Below, one piece after another: positions 1 to 6,308 of a stretch of 6,709 nt of DNA. How positions within the stretch are numbered: position 1 is the stretch's first letter; every line of letters begins with the position of its first letter. Origin of the DNA: Ruminiclostridium sp. (GTDB lineage: Bacteria > Bacillota_A > Clostridia > Oscillospirales > Oscillospiraceae); contig JAFXCU010000138.1 in NCBI GenBank assembly GCA_017521345.1, positions 1-6,709 on the forward strand, given 5' to 3'. The translations under genes were made by a program, and so were the position numbers. The notes below the pieces were generated by a model. That model did not search any database. It saw only the letters and a list, made by a program, of their open reading frames with translations, and had not been told where the DNA came from.

Positions 1-23
1 TATAAGCTGTTTCAGGACAGCGA

Positions 24-138
<115 letters not shown>

Positions 139-140
139 AC

Positions 141-175
141 AAAAAAGGACAGTCAACAGACTGTCCTTTTTCTTT
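141..175 (+). terminator. Intrinsic terminator of the rRNA operon
   Basis: A perfect 8-base-pair stem GGACAGTC (147-154) / GACTGTCC (159-166) closes a four-base loop AACA. It is extended by A-T pairs between the upstream A run (141-146) and the downstream T run (167-171). It begins right after 5S helix I. Confidence 0.93.
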
Positions 176-201
176 TATTCCACGAGGAAAGGAATTTGAC
201 C

Positions 202-936
202 ATGAACGAGACCATTCGCCAGTTGTTTGAACGGAAATCCATGCGGGTCTTCACCGACCGTGAGATCCGTCCTGAGGACAAGGCCCTGATCCTGGAGGCT
301 GCTGCCCAGGCTCCCACCGCCGGAAACCAGCAGCTGTATACCATTCTGGACATTACCGACCAGGCCCTGAAGGACCAGCTGGCCGAGACCTGTGACCACC
401 AGCCTTTCATCGCCCGGGGAAAGATGGTTTTGGTGTTCTGTGCCGACTGTCAGAAGTGGTATGACGCTTTCCTGGCTGCTGGATGTGAGCCCAGAGAGCC
501 CAGTGTGGGCGACCTGCTGCTGGCGGTGTCTGACACCAACATCGCCGCCCAGAACGCTGTGGTGGCCGCCCAGAGTCTGGGGATCGGCTCCTGCTACATC
601 GGCGACATCATGGAGAATTGTGAGATCCACCGCCAGATCCTGAATTTGCCCCCCTATGTGTTTCCTGCCGCCATGCTGGTCTTCGGCTATCCCACCGACC
701 AGCAGCTCCGCCGGGAGAAACCTGCCCGGGTTGCCATGAAGCATGTGGTCCACGAGAACGGCTACCGGCCCATGGACGGCGCTGAGCTGCGGGAAATGTT
801 CGCCCAGCGGTGCGGTCGTGAGTCCTATGAGGACTGGATGACTGCCTTCTGCAATCGGAAGTACAACTCGGAGTTCTCCCGTGAGATGGGTCGTTCTGTA
901 GAGGAATACCTGAAGGCATTTCTGCAGCCGGAATGA
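202..936 (+). CDS. Nitroreductase-family FMN-dependent oxidoreductase (NfsA/FRP-like)
   Basis: Predicted cytoplasmic flavoprotein of 244 residues that would transfer electrons from NAD(P)H through FMN to nitro compounds, quinones or similar acceptors; the true substrate is unknown. The N-terminal RKSMRVF (11-17) is the phosphate-binding signature of the family, APTAGNQQ (37-44) matches its second FMN-contact segment, and GIGSCYIGD (127-135) followed by LVFGYP (159-164) matches the C-terminal half of the fold. The length fits the NfsA/FRP group (about 240) better than the shorter NfsB group. The frame stays open back into the 5S gene, but ATG 202 is chosen because an AGGA (190-193) sits 8 bases ahead and homology begins there. 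No promoter fits in the 30 bases after the rRNA terminator. Residues 200-244 (Cys-containing, aromatic) form a tail whose role I cannot assign. Family assignment is firm; the substrate is not. Confidence 0.9.
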   Translation: MNETIRQLFERKSMRVFTDREIRPEDKALILEAAAQAPTAGNQQLYTILDITDQALKDQLAETCDHQPFIARGKMVLVFCADCQKWYDAFLAAGCEPREPSVGDLLLAVSDTNIAAQNAVVAAQSLGIGSCYIGDIMENCEIHRQILNLPPYVFPAAMLVFGYPTDQQLRREKPARVAMKHVVHENGYRPMDGAELREMFAQRCGRESYEDWMTAFCNRKYNSEFSREMGRSVEEYLKAFLQPE

Positions 937-946
937 CCCGGGATAT

Positions 947-976
947 TTGACAGAGACCGCTGGATGGTAGTATAAT
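947..976 (+). promoter_or_regulatory. Sigma-70/SigA-type promoter of the glmM operon
   Basis: A perfect TTGACA (947-952) and perfect TATAAT (971-976) are separated by 18 bases. They lie in the 89-base gap between the nitroreductase stop and the glmM start, giving a 5' leader of roughly 40 bases. Both boxes match the housekeeping consensus, so strong constitutive expression is expected. No terminator separates it from the upstream gene. Confidence 0.88.
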
Positions 977-1025
977 ACATTATTACCCAGCGACATAATC
1001 TGACTATATAAATGGAGTGAAAACC

Positions 1026-2378
1026 ATGTCTAAATATTTTGGTACTGACGGCTTCCGCGGCGAAGCCAACATGAATCTGACCGTGGACCACGCCTTCCAG
1101 GTGGGCCGCTTCCTGGGCTGGTACTACGGCCGGGATCACAAAGCTCAGATCGTTATCGGCAAGGACACTCGCCGTTCCAGCTATATGTTTGAGTGTGCTC
1201 TGTCTGCCGGCATCACCGCTTCCGGCGGCGACGTTTACCTGATGCACGTTACCACCACCCCCAGCGTGTCTTACATCGCTAAGGTGGATGAGTTTGACTG
1301 CGGCATCATGATCTCTGCCAGCCACAATGCCTTCCAGGACAATGGCCTGAAGCTCATCAACCGCCATGGCGAGAAGATGGAGCAGGAGGTCATCGACGAG
1401 ATCGAGGAGTATCTGGACAGCAAGCACTATCTGCCCTATGCCACCGGTGAGAACATCGGCAAGGTCATCGACTACTCCTCCGGCCGCAACCGCTACATTG
1501 GTTACCTTATCTCCCTGGCCACCCACTCCTATAAAGATATGCGTGTGGCTCTGGACTGCGCCAACGGCAGTGCCTGGATGATCGCCAAGAGCGTCTTCGA
1601 GGCCCTGGGTGCCGAGACCCACGTGATCAACAACACCCCCAACGGTGTGAACATCAACGCCGGCTGCGGCTCCACCCACATTGAAGCTCTGCAGAAGTAT
1701 GTGGTGGAGAATAAGATGGACATCGGCTTTGCCTTTGACGGCGACGCCGACCGCTGCCTGGCTGTGGACGAGAAGGGCAACCTGGTGGACGGCGACGGCA
1801 TCCTGTTTATCTATGGCCGCCACATGAAGGACCGTGACAAGCTGGAGAACAACACCGTGGTCACCACCATCATGTCCAACTTCGGCCTGTACAAGGCCTT
1901 CGACGCCTGCGGCATCAACTACGAGAAGACCGACGTGGGCGACAAGTACGTCTACGAGAATATGCGGGCCAACGGCCACCTCCTGGGCGGCGAGCAGTCC
2001 GGCCACATCATCTTTGGCAAGTATGCCAACACCGGCGATGGCATCCTCACCGCCATTAAGGTGATGCAGGCTGTCCTGAGCCGCAAGATGCCCCTGTCCA
2101 AGCTCACCCAGGATCTGGAGATCTATCCTCAGGTCCTGAAGAACGTCCGTGTCCAGGACAAGGAGCGGGCCCTGAAGGACTTTGCCGTTCAGAGTGCCGT
2201 CCGTGAGGTCTCCGAGCGCCTGGGCGACCAGGGCCGTATCCTCCTGCGCAAGAGCGGCACCGAGCCCGTCCTGCGTGTCATGGTGGAAGCTCCCACCCAC
2301 GAGATGTGCGAGGAAAACGTGGACGCAGTCATCGCCGTGATGGAAGAGCGCGGCCTGGTCGTTGAGGTGAAGAAGTAA
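1026..2378 (+). CDS. glmM: Phosphoglucosamine mutase, GlmM-type phosphohexomutase
   Basis: Cytoplasmic enzyme of 450 residues (usual GlmM length about 445-450) expected to convert glucosamine-6-P to glucosamine-1-P for UDP-GlcNAc and peptidoglycan synthesis. All four alpha-D-phosphohexomutase signatures are present: N-terminal YFGTDGFRG (4-12), phosphoserine loop ISASHN with Ser99 as the phosphorylated residue (96-101), Mg-binding DGDADR (238-243), sugar-binding GEQSGH (322-327) and phosphate-binding RKSGTEP (408-414). The phosphoserine loop continues as Ala-Phe-Gln where GlmM proteins usually have Pro and aromatic residues, a mild divergence. ATG 1026 is preferred over an in-frame GTG at 1017 because GGAG (1014-1017) is placed 8 bases upstream of the ATG and the conserved YFGTDG starts three residues in. 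It is first in an operon with an acetyltransferase. Another phosphohexomutase specificity cannot be excluded, but the RKSGTEP end and the neighbour favour GlmM. Confidence 0.9.
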   Translation: MSKYFGTDGFRGEANMNLTVDHAFQVGRFLGWYYGRDHKAQIVIGKDTRRSSYMFECALSAGITASGGDVYLMHVTTTPSVSYIAKVDEFDCGIMISASHNAFQDNGLKLINRHGEKMEQEVIDEIEEYLDSKHYLPYATGENIGKVIDYSSGRNRYIGYLISLATHSYKDMRVALDCANGSAWMIAKSVFEALGAETHVINNTPNGVNINAGCGSTHIEALQKYVVENKMDIGFAFDGDADRCLAVDEKGNLVDGDGILFIYGRHMKDRDKLENNTVVTTIMSNFGLYKAFDACGINYEKTDVGDKYVYENMRANGHLLGGEQSGHIIFGKYANTGDGILTAIKVMQAVLSRKMPLSKLTQDLEIYPQVLKNVRVQDKERALKDFAVQSAVREVSERLGDQGRILLRKSGTEPVLRVMVEAPTHEMCEENVDAVIAVMEERGLVVEVKK

Positions 2379-3037
2379 TGCTGAAGATTTCCGATCTGTT
2401 CGACCTGAACGATACCATCGCTGCCGACCTGTTCGAAGGCAAGACCTACGCCTGGGAGGTCCTGGGTGAGATCAGCGACTATATCCTGAAGCTGGGGGCC
2501 ACCCTGTCCCTGGAGGAGTACGACCACCCCTCTGAGGACGTGTGGATCGCCAAGGATGCCAAGGTCTTTCCCTCTGCTTATATTGGCGGCCCCTGCATCA
2601 TTGACCATGGTGCCGAGATCCGTCACTGTGCCTTTATCCGGGGCAGCGCCATCGTGGGCAAGAAGGCCGTGGTGGGTAACTCCGTGGAACTGAAGAACGT
2701 GGTCCTCTTCGACTATGTCCAGACCCCCCACTATAATTATGTGGGCGACTCCATCCTGGGCAGCCACGCCCACATGGGTGCCGGTTCCATCACCTCCAAC
2801 GTCAAGAGCGACAAGACCCTGGTGGTCATCCGGGAAGGGGAGGAGTCCATGCCCACCCAGCGGAAAAAGGTGGGCGCCATCCTGGGGGACTACGTGGAGG
2901 TCGGCTGCAACAGCGTCCTGAACCCCGGCACCGTGGTGGGCCCCCACAGCAATGTCTATCCCACTTCCAGTGTTCGTGGGACCATCCCTCCCCACCACAT
3001 CTATAAGAATGAGAAGGAGATCATCTCCAAGAAGTAA
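2378..3037 (+). CDS. Left-handed beta-helix acyltransferase, resembling the isolated GlmU acetyltransferase domain
   Basis: Protein of 219 residues, probably cytoplasmic and trimeric as is usual for hexapeptide-repeat enzymes. Residues about 1-50 are helical; 54-200 carry imperfect hexapeptide turns of the left-handed beta-helix type. The segment NSVELKNVVL (101-110), PHYNYVGDS (117-125) and MGAGSITSN (133-141) follows the order of the GlmU acetyltransferase domain (NFVE, then GHLTYLGD, then IGAGTITCN). It places His118 at the GlmU catalytic histidine and Asn141 at a conserved GlmU asparagine. The nucleotidyltransferase half of GlmU is absent. Likely reaction by inference: acetyl-CoA-dependent N-acetylation of glucosamine-1-P made by the preceding mutase. 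Its ATG shares one base with the glmM stop (TAATG), with GAGGTG (2364-2369) 8 bases ahead inside glmM, so the two are probably translationally coupled. A related sugar or nucleotide-sugar acyltransferase is the main alternative. Confidence 0.82.
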   Translation: MLKISDLFDLNDTIAADLFEGKTYAWEVLGEISDYILKLGATLSLEEYDHPSEDVWIAKDAKVFPSAYIGGPCIIDHGAEIRHCAFIRGSAIVGKKAVVGNSVELKNVVLFDYVQTPHYNYVGDSILGSHAHMGAGSITSNVKSDKTLVVIREGEESMPTQRKKVGAILGDYVEVGCNSVLNPGTVVGPHSNVYPTSSVRGTIPPHHIYKNEKEIISKK

Positions 3038-3067
3038 AGTAAGATCAAAGAAAAGAGAGACCCCGCA

Positions 3068-3967
3068 ATGAAAAGCCTTCCCCCGAAGAACCTCTTTATT
3101 TTGTTTCTGACCGCCCTCATCTGGGGCACGGCCTTCGTGGCCCAGTCCGTGGGCATGGATCATATCGGACCCTTTACCTTCAATGCCGTCCGCTCCTATG
3201 TGGGCGGCATTGCCCTGATCCCGGTGATCCTGTTTTTCAACAGCCGTAAGTCCGTGGAGCAGCGGCAGACCGAGAGAGCCAACCGCAAGACCCTCATCCT
3301 CGGCGGCATCTGCTGCGGCATCGCCCTGGGTGTGGCCTCCCTGTTCCAGCAGGTGGGCATCCAGTACACCACCGTGGGCAAGGCGGGCTTCATCACCGCT
3401 CTGTACATCGTCATCGTCCCTATCCTGGGCATCTTCTTCCGGAAGAAGGTGGGCCTCAAGCTGTGGGTCAGTGTGGTCATCGCCATTGTAGGCCTGTACC
3501 TGCTGTGCATGACCGGCTCCTTCAGCCTCCAGTGGGGCGACTTCCTCATCCTCATCTGCGCCTTCTGCTTCTCCGGCCATATTCTGGTCATCGACTACTT
3601 CAGCCCCAAGGTGGACGGGGTGCAGATGTCCTGCATCCAGTTCTTCACGGCGGCTGTCCTGTCCACCGTGGCCATGCTCTTTGTGGAGGGTGTGCCCGCC
3701 ATCCAGGATGTCCTGCTGTCTTGGATCCCTGTACTGTACTGCGGCGTCATGTCCTCCGGTGTGGCCTACACCCTGCAGATCATCGGCCAGAAGGGGGTCA
3801 ACCCCACCATCGCCAGCCTGGTGCTGAGCCTGGAGTCCGTCATCGCCGTCCTGGCAGGCTGGATCATCCTGGGTCAGAGCATGTCTCCTCGGGAGATCAT
3901 GGGCTGTGTCCTCATGTTCGGCGCCATCATTTTGGCCCAGCTGCCGGATAAAAAGAATGCGAATTGA
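3068..3967 (+). CDS. EamA/DMT-superfamily transporter
   Basis: Integral membrane protein of 299 residues, the standard size for ten-helix drug/metabolite transporters. Hydrophobic segments fall near residues 8-28, 38-57, 74-93, 102-122, 129-149, 155-173, 186-206, 216-236, 244-266 and 272-292, as two repeated five-helix EamA halves. The first helix carries the typical LIWGTAFV (17-24), and the second half has SLESVIAVLAGWIILGQ (about 254-270), the best conserved stretch of the family. The charged loop at 59-73 sits between helices 2 and 3. Members export amino acids, nucleotides or other metabolites; the cargo here cannot be told from sequence. The gene starts 30 bases after the acetyltransferase with a purine-rich GAGAG (3055-3059) and no promoter between, so it is likely last in the glmM operon, and a terminator follows directly. 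Confidence 0.9.
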   Translation: MKSLPPKNLFILFLTALIWGTAFVAQSVGMDHIGPFTFNAVRSYVGGIALIPVILFFNSRKSVEQRQTERANRKTLILGGICCGIALGVASLFQQVGIQYTTVGKAGFITALYIVIVPILGIFFRKKVGLKLWVSVVIAIVGLYLLCMTGSFSLQWGDFLILICAFCFSGHILVIDYFSPKVDGVQMSCIQFFTAAVLSTVAMLFVEGVPAIQDVLLSWIPVLYCGVMSSGVAYTLQIIGQKGVNPTIASLVLSLESVIAVLAGWIILGQSMSPREIMGCVLMFGAIILAQLPDKKNAN

Positions 3968-3968
3968 T

Positions 3969-3999
3969 AAAAAGCTGTCCCTTATGGGACAGCTTTTTT
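3969..3999 (+). terminator. Intrinsic terminator of the glmM operon
   Basis: A perfect 13-base-pair stem AAAAAGCTGTCCC (3969-3981) / GGGACAGCTTTTT (3986-3998) with the loop TTAT begins one base past the transporter stop. The T run continues to 3999. The A/T symmetry could allow it to act in both directions. Confidence 0.95.
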
Positions 4000-4007
4000 G
4001 TTTGCTA

Positions 4008-4036
4008 TTGCCATACTAGGGAAAATAATGTATAAT
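4008..4036 (+). promoter_or_regulatory. Sigma-70/SigA-type promoter of the DUF2812 gene
   Basis: TTGCCA (4008-4013, five of six consensus bases) and a perfect TATAAT (4031-4036) are spaced by exactly 17 bases. It lies just after the preceding terminator and about 43 bases before the ATG at 4079. Confidence 0.85.
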
Positions 4037-4078
4037 GGTTTCGATAGTTAGTAAACTATGGCGAAAAGGGGAGAAGGT

Positions 4079-5278
4079 ATGAGTGAGACCACCATCATTC
4101 GGCACATTCCGCCCTGCTCCAGCTGTGATATCGAAGCCCTGGAGAGCTGGCTGTCCGACCTGGCCCGGGAGGGGCAATATCTGAAAGAGATCGGGCGCCG
4201 AAGCTGGCATTTTACCAAGGATGTGCCCAGGGACATCCCCTATCGCCTGATTCCCGGCCGGGGAGAGCCCACGGTGGGAGCCTTCTTTGGCAGGCACACG
4301 GACAAACTGCCCGAGGACCCGCCCCAGATCGTCCTGGACCGATACCAGGACCAGGGCTGGGTCTACGTGACCCGCCACAGTCACTGCTATATCTTCCGGG
4401 CTGACGACCGGTACCAGGGGGGATTCCGGGTGGAACCCAGGATCAGGGCTGAGGATATCTCCCGGATGATCCAGTGGGAGTGGAGGGACCTGCCCTTCTG
4501 GCTGCTGATGATCTGTGTGGCCGTCCCTCTCTTCCTGTATGCCATTTCCGGCTGGGGGACTCCCCTCCTGGCCCTCAACGAGTTTCTGTGGGCGCAGGTG
4601 GTGCTCTTGGCCGCAGGCTTCGTGCTGGTGGCTGAGCGGGTCATTCATCTCTTCCATTTAGTCCGGCTTCGGCGGAAGCTGGACAGCGGGGAGCGGTTTG
4701 ACCATAAAAAGGACTGGCGGTCTGCTGCCATGCGGAACCGGGCGGTGAAGGTCATCCTGATGGTCTTTCTGGTGGCCTGGACCATTGGCAGCCCTTTTCT
4801 GCCCATCGTTCAAAGGGAAGATTACAACCTTGTTGAGGACTACCCTGGTGATCCTCCCTTCCTCACAGCGGCAGAGCTGGTCCCCGAGGAAGCTCTTTCG
4901 GAATGGGATGGGCTGTACTATGAGACCAAGGGTCTCTTGATCCCCGTCCACATCAATTGGTGGGAGAACGGCATGGTCCAGCCCCGCCGTGAACTTTACT
5001 ACCGGGTGGACTACTACGAGACCTTGAACACGGCCATGGCCAGGGAACTGGCGGAGGAACTGCTTTACGAGGACCAAGGGGACTATGCCTACACCGCAGA
5101 CCCCCTGCACGAGTTAGGCTTGAACTACGCTGTGGTCTATGACCAGAGGGAGTCCGTCATCCTCCAGGAGGGGAAGAAAGTCCTGCAGGTCACCCTGGTC
5201 CAGGACGATGACGACTACCTTCCCCTGGAGACCTGGACCTCCCAGCTGGCGGAAAGCCTGAAAACTGACTTGTCTTGA
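4079..5278 (+). CDS. DUF2812-domain membrane protein with C-terminal extracytoplasmic domain
   Basis: Protein of 399 residues of unknown function. Residues about 15-110 match the DUF2812 pattern: the EALESWLSDLAREGQYL helix (19-35), WHF (43-45), the DIPYRL strand (52-57), and RYQDQGWVYV with YIF (88-106). Three hydrophobic helices follow at about 138-157, 168-194 and 223-243, separated by a basic cytoplasmic-type loop (195-222). The remaining 155 residues (245-399) are soluble and acidic, rich in Tyr, Asp and Glu. With a cytoplasmic N-terminus and three helices, this part should lie outside the membrane. ATG 4079 is preferred to ATG 4058 because a strong GGGGAGAAGG (4068-4077) lies between them. 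DUF2812 genes are often next to PadR-type regulators in Firmicutes; none is visible here, and the gene has its own promoter. I can give no biochemical role. Confidence 0.78.
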   Translation: MSETTIIRHIPPCSSCDIEALESWLSDLAREGQYLKEIGRRSWHFTKDVPRDIPYRLIPGRGEPTVGAFFGRHTDKLPEDPPQIVLDRYQDQGWVYVTRHSHCYIFRADDRYQGGFRVEPRIRAEDISRMIQWEWRDLPFWLLMICVAVPLFLYAISGWGTPLLALNEFLWAQVVLLAAGFVLVAERVIHLFHLVRLRRKLDSGERFDHKKDWRSAAMRNRAVKVILMVFLVAWTIGSPFLPIVQREDYNLVEDYPGDPPFLTAAELVPEEALSEWDGLYYETKGLLIPVHINWWENGMVQPRRELYYRVDYYETLNTAMARELAEELLYEDQGDYAYTADPLHELGLNYAVVYDQRESVILQEGKKVLQVTLVQDDDDYLPLETWTSQLAESLKTDLS

Positions 5279-5303
5279 CAGACGGAATATGATATCATGG
5301 AAT
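5275..5303 (+). promoter_or_regulatory. Possible promoter of the SDR gene, overlapping the previous stop codon
   Basis: A perfect TTGACA (5275-5280) overlaps the stop of the DUF2812 gene. Exactly 17 bases on is a weak -10 candidate TGGAAT (5298-5303, four of six consensus bases). No terminator follows the upstream gene, so read-through is also possible. The weak -10 box makes this tentative. Confidence 0.45.
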
Positions 5304-5321
5304 TAACCAGTTAAAAACTGG
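5289..5321. repeat. Two short palindromes ahead of the SDR gene (possible operators)
   Basis: ATGATATCAT (5289-5298) is a perfect 10-base palindrome lying in the spacer of the putative promoter and touching its -10 box. CCAGTT (5307-5312) and AACTGG (5316-5321) form a perfect 6-base inverted repeat around AAA, just downstream of the -10 box. Their positions are those of repressor sites, but they are short and no regulator gene is in view. Confidence 0.4.
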
Positions 5322-5358
5322 ACAAATGAATCAACAACAACGAACAGGAGGTAACACG

Positions 5359-6123
5359 ATGGGATACGATTATCACGGTAAAGTTGTTATCATCACCGGC
5401 GGCGGCCGGGGCATGGGCGTGGGCATCACCAATGCCTTTGCCAAGAGCGGCGCCAGCGTGATCATCACCGGCCGCACCGAGGCTCCTCTGAAGGAGACCT
5501 GCGAGCGGCTCCGGGCAGAGGTCCAGGCAGACATCCACTATCTGGTGGCCGACGGCGCCAACGAGGAGCGGGTCAAGGAAGTGGTGGCCTGGGTGGTAGA
5601 GAAGTACGGCAAAGTGGACTTCCTCATCAATAACGCCCAGGCAGAGGTCCACGGCACGGCCCTGGAGGACCAGACCAAGGAGACCTTCGACTTGGCTCTG
5701 AGCACCGGCCTGTATGCCACCTACTACTACATGAAGGCCTGCTTCCCCTACCTGAAGGAGACCAAGGGCTCCATCGTCAACATGGGCTCCGCCGCCGGTG
5801 TGGCCGGACTTCAGGGCTTCGCTTCCTATGCCGCCGGCAAGGAGGCCATCCGCGGCCTGACCCGTGTGGCAGCCACCGAGTGGAGCATCCACGGCATCAA
5901 CACCAACACCATCTGCCCCTCTGTGGCATCCGATGCCCTGAAGGAGTGGGCAGCCATCCACCCCGAGGAGGCGGCAGCGGTCATGGCCGGCACCCCCATG
6001 CGGGCTTTTGCTGATGCAGAGGAGCACGTGGGCGGCACCTGCCTCTTCCTGTGCAGCCCCCAGGCCAAGTTCATCACCGGCCGCAACATCGACGTGGACG
6101 GCGGCCAGTATTTACGCCCCTAA
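5359..6123 (+). CDS. Short-chain dehydrogenase/reductase (classical SDR family)
   Basis: Cytoplasmic NAD(P)-dependent oxidoreductase of 254 residues, the usual classical SDR length. It shows the TGGGRGMG cofactor loop (13-20, TGxxxGxG), NNAQ (91-94, in place of NNAG), catalytic Ser144, Tyr157 and Lys161 (YAAGK), and a C-terminal ITGRNIDVDGGQY like that of FabG-type enzymes. Arg39 after the second strand (TGR) rather than Asp points to NADP(H), by family rules. The active-site Asn normally found in the NLxG helix is missing: the aligned stretch reads STGLYATYYYMK (115-126), with Gly at that place. Substrate is unknown; a ketone or 3-oxoacyl reduction would be a generic guess. ATG 5359 is chosen because AGGAGGT (5346-5352) sits 6 bases ahead; an in-frame ATG at 5326 lies before that site. 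It appears monocistronic, with a terminator right after it. Confidence 0.88.
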   Translation: MGYDYHGKVVIITGGGRGMGVGITNAFAKSGASVIITGRTEAPLKETCERLRAEVQADIHYLVADGANEERVKEVVAWVVEKYGKVDFLINNAQAEVHGTALEDQTKETFDLALSTGLYATYYYMKACFPYLKETKGSIVNMGSAAGVAGLQGFASYAAGKEAIRGLTRVAATEWSIHGINTNTICPSVASDALKEWAAIHPEEAAAVMAGTPMRAFADAEEHVGGTCLFLCSPQAKFITGRNIDVDGGQYLRP

Positions 6124-6133
6124 CCTTTGATTC

Positions 6134-6169
6134 AAAAAAGAGCTGTCGCTTCTGCGGCAGCTCTTTTTT
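6134..6169 (+). terminator. Intrinsic terminator after the SDR gene
   Basis: A 16-base-pair stem, AAAAAAGAGCTGTCGC (6134-6149) with GCGGCAGCTCTTTTTT (6154-6169), closes a TTCT loop and contains a single G-U pair. It starts 10 bases after the stop codon, and the T run supports function on the + strand. Confidence 0.95.
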
Positions 6170-6193
6170 ATTAGCGCCTTTAGGCTAGAGAAA

Positions 6194-6214
6194 ACCCCTG
6201 GTTCTACCAGGGGT
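6194..6214. repeat. Subterminal hairpin at the IS200 left end
   Basis: ACCCCTGG (6194-6201) and CCAGGGGT (6207-6214) form a perfect 8-base-pair stem around the loop TTCTA. IS200/IS605 transposases bind such imperfect or perfect hairpins near the ends and cut at a distance, so this is the probable TnpA binding site. Read on the - strand, the hairpin is followed by TTTTCTC, so it might also weakly terminate transcription leftward. Confidence 0.72.
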
Positions 6215-6236
6215 GGATAAAAGGCCTTGGCAAAAT

Positions 6237-6303
6237 AAAAACCTCGATGTTACGCTTGTGGTGGTTTGGCGACCGCATCACAAAGGGTAACAAGGAGGTT
6301 TTT
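6237..6303 (+). promoter_or_regulatory. Folded 5' leader of tnpA that sequesters the ribosome binding site
   Basis: The leader can form one long hairpin. AAAAACCTC (6237-6245) pairs with GAGGTTTTT (6295-6303); GTTAC (6249-6253) with GTAAC (6287-6291); TTGTG (6256-6260) with CACAA (6279-6283); GTGGT (6261-6265) with ACCGC (6272-6276, one G-U), leaving loop TTGGCG. The AGGAGG ribosome binding site (6293-6298) lies largely inside the outer nine-pair stem. In Salmonella IS200 a leader hairpin of this sort is known to repress TnpA synthesis; the same role is inferred here. I see no convincing promoter between the terminator and this leader. Confidence 0.75.
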
Positions 6304-6308
6304 GACAG

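Noticed and set aside
825..2300. A 491-codon open frame on the - strand opposite glmM.
   Set aside because: It mirrors the G/C-rich third positions of glmM and encodes a low-complexity Val/Asp/Gly/His-rich product with no recognisable domain. glmM on the + strand carries all family motifs.
2189..3580. A 463-codon open frame on the - strand across three + strand genes.
   Set aside because: It spans the end of glmM, the whole acetyltransferase and part of the transporter, has compositionally biased sequence, and lacks a sensible ribosome binding site. It is a shadow frame.
6176..6185. Inverted repeat GCCT-TT-AGGC near the IS left boundary.
   Set aside because: Only four pairs with a two-base loop, which is too small to support a specific role.
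6302..6307. A perfect TTGACA just before the tnpA start codon.
   Set aside because: A promoter using it would start inside the coding region, and no matching -10 box lies 16-18 bases downstream. It is also part of the leader end.
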